Of a stretch of DNA of 64,000 nucleotides, positions 41,880-53,819 are shown in pieces. Numbering within the stretch: position 1 is the first letter of the stretch; the number at the start of each line of letters is the position of its first letter. The position numbers and the translations under genes were made by a program. The stretch lies in contig BFEA01000011.1 in NCBI GenBank assembly GCA_003427395.1, positions 4,628,621 to 4,692,620 on the forward strand, in the 5' to 3' direction. The stretch is from Chara braunii (lineage: Eukaryota; Streptophyta; Charophyceae; Charales; Characeae). The notes beneath the pieces are model-generated. The model made no database searches. It was not told the DNA's origin and was given only the letters and a program-made list of their open reading frames with translations.

Positions 41880-42885
41880 GCAAAAAAAAAAAAAAAAAAA
41901 AAAAAAGTTTTTCTTTTTCTTAAATCATCTGGCTTCTACCTTGCATAAGGTGTATGCCACCAAACTTTTGGCTCATTTGAGCCAGTAGAAAAACAGATAA
42001 GAATCTTTGAAGTTTCTAATCCTCATCTATACCCCTGCTATCCCCACCAAAACCCCTTGTACGCCCCCCTCCCACCCCAAATAGCACCCTATCACCAAAT
42101 GCTCAGAAAATTCTGAATTTTTTTACGGGGGGTCTCTATGGCATGCGCAACAGTGTCTTTTTTCTTTTTTTTTTTAATGCCAAAAAGTGGTGGTCCGGGA
42201 TCCCGGACAACCCACCTACGGGACGGTTGGGATAATTTGCATACCCCCATAAGTTGAGATATATGTCAAACTGCCCCTAGAAGATGTGGGTAGTGCAGAA
42301 TGCCCCACTGACAATAAAAATATTTTGTGAAACACCCCTGGCGTCGGTTGGAACCCCATCTTTGCAATATACCCCTACCAGGCACCGTCCAACTTTGCAA
42401 TATGCCCCCAGTACTTGCCAATTTCTCCTAGGCGCTATTGCCAAAGGCCAAGGGCCAAACGGGGAGGTCCAGATTGCAAAGTTGCACACCCGCCTGACAG
42501 GGGCACAACACAAAGATTTCGGCCCAAAAGGTCATTCCGCTGTACCCACACCTCTCTCGGGCTCTCTCTCGCTCGCGCGCGCGCACGCACTTAGGCCTAT
42601 TGCTTTCACTCATCGGGCCAGGCTCACAATTCGCAAACCTAAGGCTGCGGTATGGTGGGTTCGAGCATCTGTGTTTGCAGCACAAAGGCTGCACCGAAAG
42701 GCAACACGTCAGCACCCCCCCGCCCCCGCCTTTGAAAGACAACACATCAAGCAAGGTACGCCTATTAACATGCCGGCCTGTCGTGAATGTACAACTCTCT
42801 GTCTGCGACCAGTCAAATTCATTTATGATCAAACGCATTCGCAATTTCAGAGGCCTGAAGAGTACCAGAGAAGTGCTCGTAGTTA
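41880..42885. other. No gene seen; terminal-like repeat at 42230-42420
   Basis: GGGATAATTTGCATACCCCC followed by CAAACTGCCCC, AATGCCCC, ACACCCCTGG and ATACCCCTACCAGGCACCGT resembles the left arm of the MULE-like element at 58704-59471, but no mirrored right arm was found. ORFs here have no domain. Confidence 0.4.
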
Positions 42886-43119
42886 TTAAGCCACCAGTAC
42901 ATCTGGAGAATTTGAGTGAACCTCTCTGAAAACTTGGGGGACTCGGGACAAGGCCCGCGTGGGGGTCGGGGGAGGGCCGGGTCTAGTGCCACCCCATGGC
43001 ATGGGACACGTTTTTTTCTTTCTACTGGCCCTTCGTACACCCTGTCCCAAGCTTTCCCAACTTTAGGAGAGGCTCGATCTGATTTTCAACTTGGCTGGAT
43101 CCATGCCCTGGTGGTTTAA
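42886..43119. mobile_element. Possible degenerate TTAAACC-family MITE
   Basis: Begins TTAAGCCACCAGTACATCTG and ends CCCTGGTGGTTTAA. The inverted ends are short (about 11 bp good match), so this is weaker than the other copies. Confidence 0.35.
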
Positions 43120-43124
43120 GGCCA

Positions 43125-44236
43125 ATCCGAGGAGTGTACCAAGGCGCTGCACCTAGGTAATGTGGTGGACGGAGACAGCTGTGATTAAGACCTGGCCCAA
43201 AACCAAGGCCCTCCTCACAGAGTTTCGATCCTCTGTTTTTTTTTCGTTTTTTTTTTTCTCGGAGGTCATAGGACCCACCCCCGACCTTACATCATCTCAT
43301 CGTTCGGCTTCCATAGCATAACCCCTGCTTCCTCCCCATCCACGGGGGCAATTGTTGGCCCTACCTGAGATGTACCGGACAGCAGTTGCAGCCACCAGCA
43401 CTACGCCAGGACCACCTCTCCCATCCCTAGTTGAAGCACTATCAACCAAGTTGAAGCACAACTCATAAACAAACAGTTGGGAGTGGGGGGCCAAAGTACC
43501 CGTGGGCTTTGGCCCGATTTCCATCGTGCAGGAGGGAGGGACGATGGAAATCGGACCGAAGCACGGTACTTTGGTCACCAAACATGATACTCTTAGTGTA
43601 CACTCCTATTTTTTCCTATCAGCACCAGCCCAGTTTGGTTAGACAGCCCCTGACCCCACCCAGGCGACATGTTCCTAGCGTAGCCTAACATTGAGGGGCC
43701 AAGTTTATCTATCCCATAACCCACACCGCTTACTTTGGGTTCTCGTGCTATTGTAGTTGTCTGGTTCACATCACATTGAGGTGCCAAGGTTATCTATCCC
43801 ATAACCAACACCGGTTCTCCGCAGGGCCGCTTCCTGCCACGGAAAACCTCCGGCCCAACCCCCCTTGCTCCCTCACTGATGTCATATATTTCTCGCTCCA
43901 GGCTTACTCCAGAACCGAATGTTTCCATGGAGCCACCCTGGGCAGTGTCATTACCTAAGCCAACTCTAGACCACCCTGAGTGGCACTCCAGGGTACTCTG
44001 AAACCGAACGTCTCCACGGAGGCACCCCAGGCAGCGTCTTACCTATAAGCCAACTCTAGATCTAGATCAGTCTGGATGCCTATTGTTTTTTTTTTTTTTT
44101 TGGTTATGGGTTGTGTTATAGTTGGTATGGATACCATTCCAGGCAAGTCGTGAACCGAATGTTGGTCTTTCTCAGGACCTGCTAACTACTATAGAAAAGA
44201 CTGCCAGGGGCTTCTCCATAGAGTACTGTGGAAGCC
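43125..44236. other. No gene seen; short palindrome
   Basis: GCCCGATTTCCATCGT and its inverse lie at 43508-43556. CCCGATTTCCATCGT and CTGTTTGTTTATGAGTTGTG also occur at 39665-39730, so a dispersed repeat is shared. Confidence 0.45.
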
Positions 44237-44530
44237 ACTACCGTCTTCACTCGAATAAGATGCTGCCAAGGTGTTATATCTCTTATTTGGGCCAACTTTA
44301 CAGTCTGGATAGACAAGTAATGAGCCGGCCGCCGATTTGTTCAGGGGAAGAGGACAAGGAGGCCATCTTCAAACAGGAAAGCGACAGCAATATCTCTGTA
44401 GTAGCAGCTACTACCATCTTTCCCCGAATACAGCACCTAGACTCTATGACATAATAGCTGTGTACCTGAGCCAACGTTCAGTCTATAATACAACCATAAC
44501 GACTCTGTGCACATTCTACTCAGCTGAAGA
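44237..44530. mobile_element. Degenerate TACCGTCTTC-family MITE copies
   Basis: CTACCGTCTTCACTCGAATA with TTTGGGCCAACTTTACAGTC, and then ACTACCATCTTTCCCCGAAT with GAGCCAACGTTCAGTCTATA, are two eroded copies in tandem. Confidence 0.5.
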
Positions 44531-44534
44531 TGAA

Positions 44535-45388
44535 GAAGACAACAGCAAGGAGGTAATCTGGAAATGCAATAGAGACTGTAATCCAGCCTTCGAAGGCACT
44601 AACGGAGTATATCCTCTGAGAGAGGCCTGAGGGTCGAAGAAGTGTTATGAAAGAGTTCATCCTTTTGTTATTGATGCTGGTGGCCATGGCCGCCCAGCCG
44701 ATCATACACAAAAAACCCGCTTGTAGTCTCATACCAATTTCTCGAAGTGTCTGTCGTCTTTTGTGTGGCGCATCCTTGAATCTTTTTTTTTTTTTTTTTT
44801 CCGTGTGAAGTGTGAGAATCTGTGAACGTGCGGTCTTGTCTTTTGATGCTCGATGCTTGGTCAGCGAATCAAACGCCTGATGCTCGATGCTTGGTCAGCG
44901 AATCAAACGCCAAGCAGAATGGAGAAGAGCTCCGTCAAACAAGCGTATATGAGCTGAAATCAGCACAATAGGCTAAATACCCGTTCTAGACATCAAAAGC
45001 CATTCAGGCAGGTGGTTCAGAGACACAGAACCGGTACTTCGCACTCAAATTCGATCGGGACGAACATTGTACGAGTTCTGTTCAAACGTCAATCATCGAA
45101 TTTGGATCGATTACCACTGTGAAGCCGATCGAGGGAGAAGGCTCTCCGCCCGTACACAGGAAAAAGGCACAATGCGGAAGATGTACTGTTCTCGTCGATG
45201 AGATGGCAAACAAGTGATATAAAGGGACATGGGTGAGAGATCTGAACTGGGCGAGATGACGATGGGCACCCTACGACTCCACTGTCCCAACCCCCTGCGA
45301 AGATCCTTGTCTCATTCAGATCGGAATTGCGCAGGTTGACCTTCTCTTCTCTCTGCAGCAGTCCGCTTCTGAGTCCTGCACTTCGATC
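44535..45388. other. No gene seen; short tandem duplication
   Basis: GATGCTCGATGCTTGGTCAG followed by CGAATCAAACGCC is present twice at 44846-44912. Confidence 0.5.
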
Positions 45389-45390
45389 TT

Positions 45391-45470
45391 TTTTTTTTTT
45401 TTTTTTTTTTTTGCAAGGGTTACGGTCTTGAGATATCATCATTGAGCTGACCGGCACCAGTCAATTCAGA
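45391..45470 (-). mobile_element. SINE-like 3' end, poly(A) tailed
   Basis: Read on the minus strand: CTGGTGCCGGTCAGCTCAAT, then GATGATATCTCAAGACCGTA, then ACCCTTGC and a run of about 22 A. It matches the outward ends of the 3622-3900 pair and the sequence next to the U6 chimera at 63645-63700. Confidence 0.6.
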
Positions 45471-45876
45471 AATAACTGGTTGTACTCGATCAAATTCCAT
45501 CATCTGGGTTCGAACACGGGTCTGTAATTTGACAGTTCAATGGTGTACACACTGGGCTCGGCTCTTGGGTCTTCAATCGTATTCGGTTCATCTATATCCA
45601 CAGAAACGGACCTCACAGCTGATTGTTTTTATTTTCCAAAGGAGAAACTGGCTGGTACGATCAAGCCCCAAAAAAAAACAAAAAACGACGTGCATGCATA
45701 ATACACAAGCGATCTGCGATGCTTGCCACGTGGCGTTCAGTACGGATTTGATTAATCTGCACATTCTCGTCTTCACAAGGTTGAGCGGAGAGGAACGTGA
45801 TGAGCCCGAAAGGTCATCCCCTGACCTAAAATGATCAGGGCACGTATAACTGGTAAAGCTTCTTATCGATAAAGGG

Positions 45877-45909
<33 letters not shown>

Positions 45910-46390
45910 CGACCATTCGTTCAAGAGGGAATCTTCAAGTGTACTCCCGAGTAGAAATTGAAATCGAAGTTCGTCATACATCCCCCCCCAAAACTTTGCC
46001 AGCTTGCATCCCCCGAGAAACTTTTCCAGCTTACATTCCCCCCACAGAACTTTGCCCGCTCCTGTTGACAAGTTGAGCTTCTGGAATCCAAAGATTCGGT
46101 GCTTCGTCGACTGTCCAAGATCCCGTTCCGAGAAGGGTAGACAGACAGCATGCCTGCTCAAGCAAATCGCCAAGTGGCTTTGTTAAGCACCACAACTCCT
46201 TGCTCTTACTTGCCCTCTGCGCACCACTACTCAACCCACAACTCTTCGGCCTCGTGAGGGATTTTTCACATCCATCCTCCTTCAATATTATTTTATTTTT
46301 TCATTAAATACGGCCAGGGCGGGCCCACTGGGGACCACATCCATCCTTCCATGCCCTAATATGCCCTTACCAGCCCCCACACCAACACAA
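45471..46390. other. No gene seen
   Basis: Contains a short (GA)n at about 45882-45909 and three AACTTTGCCAGCTTGCATC-like units at 45988-46065. ORFs carry no domain. Confidence 0.4.
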
Positions 46391-46489
46391 AGGGCCAGAT
46401 CCTACTAGACCCTACTGTTCATTTCTGACCGTTGATCTTCGTAATCGAAGGTGAAAAATGAATAATCCAGGGTAGTGGGATCTGACCCT
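46391..46489. mobile_element. 99-bp MITE, copy 2
   Basis: Same boundaries and interior as 691-789: AGGGCCAGATCCTACTAGAC to GGGTAGTGGGATCTGACCCT. Confidence 0.7.
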
Positions 46490-46687
46490 AAGTGTGCATA
46501 CACACATAGGGAGTTTTTCCCACACGGAGTTTTTCCCACGAAGCTCTCTCTGGACGTGACTACAGTCATACTCATCCTGCACTTGCCATAATTGCAGTCA
46601 GATGCATTCCGAGAAGTGCACGTGCGAGTATGCCCTTATTATCGTTCATGATAGCGTTTTGGGGTTTTTTGGAACACGTTCCATTTC

Positions 46688-46735
<48 letters not shown>

Positions 46736-47150
46736 AAATAAAGTCCAGGGACCTCACAGCTCAGCCCGTCTCTATGACAGCGTTGAACAGTACACGAGAT
46801 CTGATTTGACGCGCGTTTGCGACAGTTTGACACCATCCGTGATCAGATACGCTCAGGCGAGAGACCACATATGAGAGTATGCACGTAGTTTTTCGCTTTT
46901 TTTCGCTCCCAGATAATTTGCGTTTTTTTTGGGTCCCAAGAATTTTGCATTTCTCCTGGCCACAATTTTTTCTTTTGTTTTGCCCCACGTTTTTTTGAAG
47001 CCGATTGAGAAACGACGGGACGCCTTTCGAGGGAAGTCCGCGCTACGTTGCAAGCAAACTGATATGTTGTGCTCAACAACAATGGGGAAAGCACACCCTC
47101 ATCCGAGTGGGAAACAATCTTCACGATCTTAACACAAAACGAAGTGTATT
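46490..47150. other. No gene seen; A run of about 43 at 46692-46733
   Basis: A long A run followed by unique sequence. Short ORFs are unsupported. Confidence 0.4.
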
Positions 47151-47250
47151 TACCCGAATACAACGCCCAGTCATCCTAAAAAGCTGTATATGGAGCACTT
47201 TTCCGTCCAGATATGGCGACAATTACCGGGCGTTCTATTCGGGTGAAGAC
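47151..47250. mobile_element. TACCGTCTTC-family MITE, left end trimmed
   Basis: TACCCGAATACAACGCCCAG mirrors CCGGGCGTTCTATTCGGGTG, with the right end GAAGACG. About 8 bp of the left end are missing. Confidence 0.6.
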
Positions 47251-47259
47251 GCTGGTCAC

Positions 47260-48150
47260 CTGTTACGAGATTCAAAGAGTTATGGATTGGGAAGAACACA
47301 ATGAGTATTGTCGTATTTGACAAATTCCACGCTAACCACCCCCCCCCCCTCCNCCCCCCCTCTTCTTCCCCACCCATCAAGGAAACCCCATAGTCCCTGT
47401 TCAACCTTAATGACCCAATACAGACCCCCCGATTTCAAGATACTCCAGAGGAACCCCCCCGCAGTCCCTGTACATCGGGACTACCAATGCTTATAGCAAT
47501 TTCCGATGACGGCTTTCATCGTTGTGCTCTTTTCGATTCGAGCGGAGAGAGAAAGGAGGTGGTTATTTCAATTGCCACGACAGAAAGAAGTTGAGGAGAG
47601 CGAAAAGGGGTCACACACACACGTCACAGACGCAGAGATCTCTCCGATTGCCCAAAAGGAAGGGAAGGGACATCTGTATAAAAGAGGACAAAAGACGTTC
47701 CAAAAAGTGACACAACGAATGCCATCAACTCAGCACATCAGGACAGAAGAACTCGCCCTTCAAAACAAAATACCACCGTCTGTTCTCGGTGCTCCGACCG
47801 TTCCATTACCCGTCCGCCCATGTGAAGACCCCGTGAACCGCAGACCTTCCCCCGACGACAAGAAAAGATGAAGAGTGGACGGAGGGGTCTCGTCGCCGCC
47901 AGGACAGCACGAAAGATCGGGGGAAGAGAAGGGATCTGATTACGTTTAACTGACAAAAACATTGTCAGCAAATCACTAATCTACCCGCAAATCCTGGTCT
48001 CTCTCTCGGCGTTAAAGCCTCCACAGGTAACACGTAAGAAAAGCGGCGGTCATCCCACTCTGCCGCGCTGCCTCTGACGACACCTGATGATGGCATCAAA
48101 CCACTCATCTGCGGGGGGATTAGAGCATAGTACTTAGTCAAATTACTCAA
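47260..48150. other. No gene assigned; probable 3' flank of RPS3
   Basis: A C-rich tract with an N at 47353. A 121-codon plus-strand ORF (47506-47871) is charged and repeat-free but unrecognised. I see no AATAAA close behind the RPS3 stop. Confidence 0.35.
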
Positions 48151-48151
48151 T

Positions 48152-48844
48152 CTACTCGATCTCCTTCCCGATGTACGGCTTGCCGAAATGCTCATCCTCC
48201 TTCGGCGGGTGGACGGTCACCACATCAGGAAGAGGATTCGATGGTCCCTGCTTGCCCTTAGGATCCCACTCAAGCATGATTTTGACCTTGATTCCCAACA
48301 CTCCCTGCCTAAGCATGACGTGGCGGACGGCAGCGTCGATGTAATCGTTGACAGGGCTACCAGAGGAGATCATATAGCCATCCTTGAACTTCATGCTCTT
48401 GGCACGCTGAGCCCTCAGCTTGCCGCTGACGATGACCTCGCAACCCTTCGCTCCACTCTCCATGATGAACCGCAGGACACCATAACATGCCCGTCTCACA
48501 GCCAGCCCGCCGAGCAGCTTGTACCTCAACGACTCCGCCTGCGCAATGGCGCACAGACCTCTGTTCGTCACCCTCTCCGCGTAAAGCTCGACGGTGTTCT
48601 CAGGGAAATTGAACCTCTTTTGCACAACCGATGTCAGCTCCCTGATACGTCGGCCCTTCTCTCCCAAAACCATCTGCGTGCGCGTCGCACGGATGATGAT
48701 CTCCGTTCTCATGGGCGTCACACGTACCTCCACGCCGGAGTATCCATCTTCTGCCAATTCCCGAGTCAGAAACTCGTTCAGCTCCGCAAAAAACACTCCA
48801 TCTGCGACGAACTTCCTCTTCTTGCTCACCTGATTGGACGCCAT
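48152..48844 (-). CDS. RPS3: 40S ribosomal protein S3 (uS3)
   Basis: A 230-codon uninterrupted ORF encoding cytosolic uS3, a component of the 40S subunit head at the mRNA entry channel. It begins [20 protein letters not shown] and contains the KH domain with [17 protein letters not shown] (about residues 55-71), then [20 protein letters not shown] and the C-terminal fold [40 protein letters not shown]. Length is close to that of animal and plant S3; the tail after [16 protein letters not shown] is short and differs from land plants. The ATG at 48844 fits the conserved N terminus. The absence of introns is notable for such a repeat-rich genome. An AAACCCTAA telo-box, common in plant ribosomal protein promoters, occurs only 1.4 kb upstream (50234-50242), so its relevance is uncertain. 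Confidence 0.95.
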   Translation of the reverse strand: MASNQVSKKRKFVADGVFFAELNEFLTRELAEDGYSGVEVRVTPMRTEIIIRATRTQMVLGEKGRRIRELTSVVQKRFNFPENTVELYAERVTNRGLCAIAQAESLRYKLLGGLAVRRACYGVLRFIMESGAKGCEVIVSGKLRAQRAKSMKFKDGYMISSGSPVNDYIDAAVRHVMLRQGVLGIKVKIMLEWDPKGKQGPSNPLPDVVTVHPPKEDEHFGKPYIGKEIE

Positions 48845-48849
48845 TTCTG

Positions 48850-50390
48850 CTGTTCACCGGCCGGTCCTCTTCCACGCAATTGAGCGGAAAAGTCAGCCTG
48901 CAGTCACGACACCACACAATACACACACACACAAACGAGCACGTAGCGGCAGACATTTTCATCATTAAGAGCGCAATCGGAAAGATGTACACCATCATTT
49001 TACAAACGCGAAAAAACACCAACGAGTTAATTAACGACTTCTCATCGTCCACCAACCAAAAACATCTTCAGAAACAAAAAATATATAGCCAAACAGCACA
49101 CGAAAGCCGCGAAAGATAGTACTTCATTTCGTATCTTTCGATTCACGTCTTTTGTCCTGAACAGTATATCAGCATGCTGGTTAAACAGCGCCGACTCTTA
49201 TACTGTTCCACATTTCCCTAATCTGTACCGCAAGCAACCCGACCTTGAATTGTTACATATTTCCCTCGCCTGCGGCCACACCCTCACCATACAATCGATC
49301 AACGTCCAACAAATACGATACACGACTGTCTGGGCACTGCTGATGATCATTTCACTCCACCACCGCCGGCACCATAACCTTACCCTCGACTGATCGCGGA
49401 CAAGCTCAACTCGTCGGTGTTGCACTTCTCGCTCAGATACCATCCAAGCAGCCAGCTCTCTACCATCGTCGAAGATCGGTTGTAGATTTTGGACGCTCGG
49501 TAGTCTTAACTAGAACATCTTCTCACCCCAACTCCTCTTTGAACGACAAAAACATTCATCACGGTCCAACCAATCGGGGTAGCCAACGCGTGCGGTTGTG
49601 AAATAGCACCTACTGCTTGCCGACCGCGAGAGCTCGATCGTTAGACGGCCACCGAGGACTGCGACACCGACAAGAGCACGGCGCACACAAAGCAATCGGC
49701 GCGACACACAGAACAAGCAGCGTCCAAGTTGTACTACTTACTACGCCCACCGATAAAAATTAGACAGACAGGACAGTGAGGGAAGAAGACCGACTACCTG
49801 CCATTGAGTGCGTCCTTGCGCTACCGATAAAAATTAGACAGGACAGCGGGGAAAGAAGACCGGCTATCTGCCAACGAGTGCGTCATCTCACCGTCCTTTC
49901 CCCACTAATAAGCGGGAATACCTAAATAACGTTACGATAAGGAACCCCCGCCGACTCCTTGGATATTGCGACACATGTGAAAGCGAATTCAACAGAAAGC
50001 CGCCCTCGACGGTCACGTAAGCGAGGACCCTTCTGTCTGTCTGTTCTCCTGATCTGGATCGCTGATGGCTCGGCAACCAATCAATCGCTCGGCGCGCAGT
50101 TCCCCGCCAGAAGTCCATACCTAAATCGGCAAGTTAGGAAGGAGGGTGAGGAGGAGAAGTGCCACATCCAAGTCCCGTCAAAGAAACAACCTAATGTTTT
50201 CATCACCGCGTCATTACTACCCTTCTTCAGTTAAAACCCTAAAATCACTACACACCGTCAACCCCTTCACCATCCCAAGAAAGTGGTATATAGAATCACC
50301 ATTTCATTTCCGCACTCTCGTGTTAGCTCCCTTCCGCCATCTCCTTTTCAGGTTACTATCGAACGCCTACCTCCGTTCCTCAGGCTTTCG
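48850..50390. promoter_or_regulatory. Upstream region of RPS3; no other gene seen
   Basis: About 1.5 kb of sequence upstream of RPS3 on its coding strand. It includes a duplicated CCGATAAAAATTAGACAG-type segment (about 49751 and 49823) and a telo-box AAACCCTAA at 50234-50242. Promoter elements cannot be placed without transcript data. Confidence 0.3.
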
Positions 50391-50395
50391 CGACA

Positions 50396-50874
50396 ATACC
50401 ATTCCTCCACCCTTCGGGACCACCATTACTCCATCCCTTCGGGACCACCATTCCTCCACCCCTTCGGGACCACCATTCCTCCATCCCTCGGGACCACCAA
50501 TCCTCCATCCCTCGGGACCACCAATCCTCCACCTCTCGGGGCCACCATTCCTTCCCTCGGGACCACCATTCCTCCACCCCTCGGGACCACCAATCCTCCA
50601 CCCCTCGGGACCACCATTGCTCCACCCCTCGGGACCACCATTCCTCCACCCCTCGGGACCACCATTCCTCCACCCCTCGGGACCACCATTCCTCCACCCC
50701 TCGGGACCACCATTNNNNNNNNNNNNNNNNNNNNNNNNNNNNNNNNNNNNNNNNNNNNNNNNNNNNNNNNNNNNNNNNNNNNNNNNNNNNNNNNNNNNNC
50801 ATTCCTCCACCCCTCGGGACTATAGCATTCCTCCACCCCTCGGGACCACCATTCCTCCACCCTTCGAAACCACA
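50396..50874. repeat. 24-bp minisatellite, about 19 units, with gap
   Basis: Unit GGACCACCATTCCTCCACCC plus CTCG, near-identical copies, with an 85-base N gap at 50715-50799. All three frames stay open because the unit is a multiple of three (for example TTIPPPLG), which explains the long ORFs here. Confidence 0.95.
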
Positions 50875-50917
50875 ACTCGTTGCTTCGCACCTTTCTTTTC
50901 ACATCAATCAAATCGAA

Positions 50918-50988
50918 GGCTAAGAAATATAAAGGTAATGTATTGGACTGCAAATCCACGAACGATGGTTCGAATCCGTCCTTAGCCT
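50918..50988 (+). tRNA. trnC: tRNA-Cys(GCA), mitochondrial type
   Basis: The acceptor stem GGCTAAG/CTTAGCC pairs perfectly over 7 bp, the anticodon loop CTGCAAA reads GCA, the T arm GATGG-TTCGAAT-CCGTC pairs with one wobble, and U73 is the Cys discriminator. The D arm is atypical (AAATATAAAGGTAATGTA). It resembles plant mitochondrial tRNA-Cys (ATGTATTGGACTGCAAATCC) and not the plastid gene. CCA follows at 50989-50991, which may be chance or a sign of an RNA-derived copy. It sits just after the 24-bp minisatellite. Confidence 0.8.
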
Positions 50989-51069
50989 CCAGTCCTCCAC
51001 CCTTCGCGACAACTGTTCCTGAGTCCTTCGCGACAACCAGCCCTTCGCACCAATCATTCCACCTCAGCA

Positions 51070-52845
51070 CTTAACACAAGGCGTGCTATAGTTTCTGCAA
51101 CCCCGATGAATTGTTAACACAAACTATGCTCTTTCCTCAGGAACACTCGTTTCTTTCCAGTCCTCCGTGCATAAGAGTCAACCTGCGCAGTGATTGCAAT
51201 GCGCCTTCGCGGCGTACGCTTCCCACTCTCACTGCATGAAGAGAACACTCCCTAGCTCCATTCTCCTCCCATATTTTTTTCCCGTCCTCGCCCGCACTAT
51301 GTTCCAAACCGCCTGCAAAAGCTGCCACCAAATTCCGATACTGGGCATGACCATACTCAACGTGCTTAGCCGACATCAGGGAAGTTTGTACGAGGAAGGA
51401 GAACACGTCACATTATCCAATTCATCAGGTAAGGACAGACGAGAACTTTCAGACGACATATTAGGTTAAAGTGTTTACTAGCGACGATTCGCTACAAGAA
51501 CGGCGGTTATCGATAGAAAAAGCAGGAGGAGCCAATTGTAGACAGAGTTCACATTACTCCGCTTGCGACCTACCTAAGCATCTTGTTCTCCTCTTTGCTA
51601 ACCCTTATTATACCCGTTCTACTACGTTCCAACCTAATCCCTCCATTCGCCGCCGTCATATATTTCCCTCCTCGAGTCTCTTCCCTCAAGATCGTCTCAA
51701 TCCCATAGCACTGCAAATCTACTCCAACGCTTCCTTTATTACCCCTTCCTCTACGCGTCCATTGCACCCCTATCTCGCCTCTGTTCCGACACTATGCCTT
51801 TACACCTTTCTTCATTCTCCTCCTCCATATCTCCGTGACTCTTCTCCCATGTCTCTCTCCTCTCACCCTTCAACCTTTTTACCTTCGGCGTCCCGCCTCT
51901 CTTCCTTGCCCTCTCTTCTCCTACAACCGCTATCCTTTCATCCACGTGTTAGGCGCATCTTCCCGCTCTCCTCTCCTACTCTCTCTCTCTTTCCCCCACC
52001 CGCCCCTATTGACGACTCTTCGGTCTCTCTTCTTCTCTAGACTTTTCCATCCTCCCTCTCCCTTCGCTTCCCTGAGCTTTACGTACTGCTTCCGTCATCA
52101 TCCTCGTCCGCCAAACAATCTTCTCGTCCCTCTATTCTCCCCTTCGCTCCCATTCAACTTGGCCGCTATTTCACCTCTCCAGTCTCCCCAGTCTGCGCTT
52201 CTCTCTTCTGCCTCTTAGACAAGGACAACCGAAAACACGCCAGTAGCTACTCAGGAAGAAGGAACGAGTGAACACACGCAACATGAGAGAAAAGAGAAGA
52301 CAAGAAGGATCATGGAGAAGAGCACTCACACCGCAGGTATGTCCGCGCGGGAAATGGAAGCCTCTCTTTCGGACAAGTTAGTTAACAGGGAGAGAAAGAG
52401 AGAGACCCGAAGACGAAGACAATTGGCCGGAGCTCACCTCTGCTGGGCGTGAGTACACCGGCGACTTCGCGGCGTATTCCTCCCCAACGCTACGCCGGCA
52501 GCCAAAGAGACCAACTTAGAGACAATGGAGAGGAAGTAGTCGTGGAGAAGGAACTCTCTTGAAGCCAGTCGCCGCAAAATGGAAGGGCAAAAGGGCTGAA
52601 GTCGGGCCCAATCGAGCCCACCCAGCGCAGGGGTCAGTTGTCGGATTGAGACTGAGGGGTCCTGCTCTGAAGGTCAGGCTACCCATGGTGGAAATTGATG
52701 CGGTACCGTCCCATTCGTTGGGGCGCCCCGACCCTACGCGCAGGGAAGGAGCCGTAGCCCCCATGCCCTGGTACCCGTAGAAATTCGCCTCCCGCAACAG
52801 ACGTCGGATTTCCAGGTCCGGGCAAAAGACAGAACCTACCAATTC
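51070..52845. other. No gene assigned
   Basis: CT-rich sequence dominates 51590-52220. A 189-codon Ser/Pro/Leu-rich plus ORF is a composition artefact. The opposite strands are equally uninformative. Confidence 0.4.
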
Positions 52846-52960
52846 CTATTGTCCCTCAAAGATGCAGTATTGCCCGATATGCCCCTCAAAGACGCAATAT
52901 TGTCCCATATGGCCCTCACAGACGCGGTATTGCCCGATATGCCCTTCAGAGATGTGGGTG
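52846..52960. repeat. Tandem about 31-bp units
   Basis: Three to four units of CAGTATTGCCCGATATGCCC followed by CTCAAAGA. Confidence 0.75.
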
Positions 52961-53319
52961 CCAGGGTATGCTCTCGAAACTCGTTACCTTCGGGCCACGC
53001 CCCTGTCACAGGGCTGTCGTGACTGTCGTGACTGCAATTTGTTGTCACTGCAAATTCCATTTGCAAAGTTCCCCAATCCCAGCCAGAGGGGCAACCTTAT
53101 CGCTTGCCACAACCATTCGGGCAGCAAATTTGACGCAATTTCCCTTCAGTGTTCTTCATACTCCACGTACTCTTCCTCCTTTGACTGTGAGGTTTGCTTG
53201 CCCCTATTCCCTTGCTCCCCCTCCTTCATTGTTGTTTGTTCTTTTACAGTGATGAAAAGGAAGGGCACAGTGGAGGAAAAGCCTAGGAGGAGGAAGAGGA
53301 AGCATATCATTCGGACTAT

Positions 53320-53522
53320 TACCTTCTTCCCCTTAATACAACGTCCATTCATTCTAGTTGTACTTAGGGTATATTTCAGTCTAAATATAACTATGATGCG
53401 ATCATTATAGTTGTATTTAGGGTATCTTTCAGTCTAAATACAGCTATGATGCGGTCGTTATAGTTGTATTCAGGGCATCTTTCAGTCTACATACATGATC
53501 TTGTATTCGGGGGAAGAAGGTA
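53320..53522. mobile_element. TACCGTCTTC-family MITE with triplicated centre
   Basis: The ends TACCTTCTTCCCC and GGGGGAAGAAGGTA are intact. The centre (ATTATAGTTGTATTTAGGGT followed by ATCTTTCAGTCTAAATA) is repeated three times, doubling the usual length. Confidence 0.7.
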
Positions 53523-53529
53523 GGAGGAG

Positions 53530-53800
53530 GGGGTTGTTTGCTCCATGAAAAAAAGTACTTCCGGAAATGGCGGCTTCAAGCAGCCAGCCAGTGTTGCAGT
53601 GCAGTGATGTTTCACCTTGAATGGATTTACTACGGCGCCCCATGCCCGTTTATCCCAACAGCAGGCATGAGGTCGCGATTTTCGGAAGTACTGGTGGTTT
53701 AAACCACCAGACACACGAGTCTAAGTTTACGAAGCTACCTTCCAAGGCTCGCAAGCCTACAACTGCACCTTTCCAAAGTGACATGTTACTTTCAATACCG
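53530..53800. repeat. TTAAACC-family border motif, degenerate
   Basis: GTACTTCCGGAAAT and ATTTTCGGAAGTAC bracket 53551-53693 as short inverted repeats, followed by CTGGTGGTTTAAACCACCAG, a perfect 20-bp palindrome of the family border. Confidence 0.5.
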
Positions 53801-53819
53801 ACCCAAACATAAATTAAAA

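Noticed and set aside
48188-48883. 231-codon plus-strand ORF opposite RPS3
   Set aside because: Antisense shadow of the conserved ribosomal protein gene.
50283-51070. Long Pro/Gly-rich ORFs on both strands around 50.3-51.0 kb
   Set aside because: They are translations of a 24-bp minisatellite whose unit is a multiple of three, so all frames stay open; an N gap also interrupts them.
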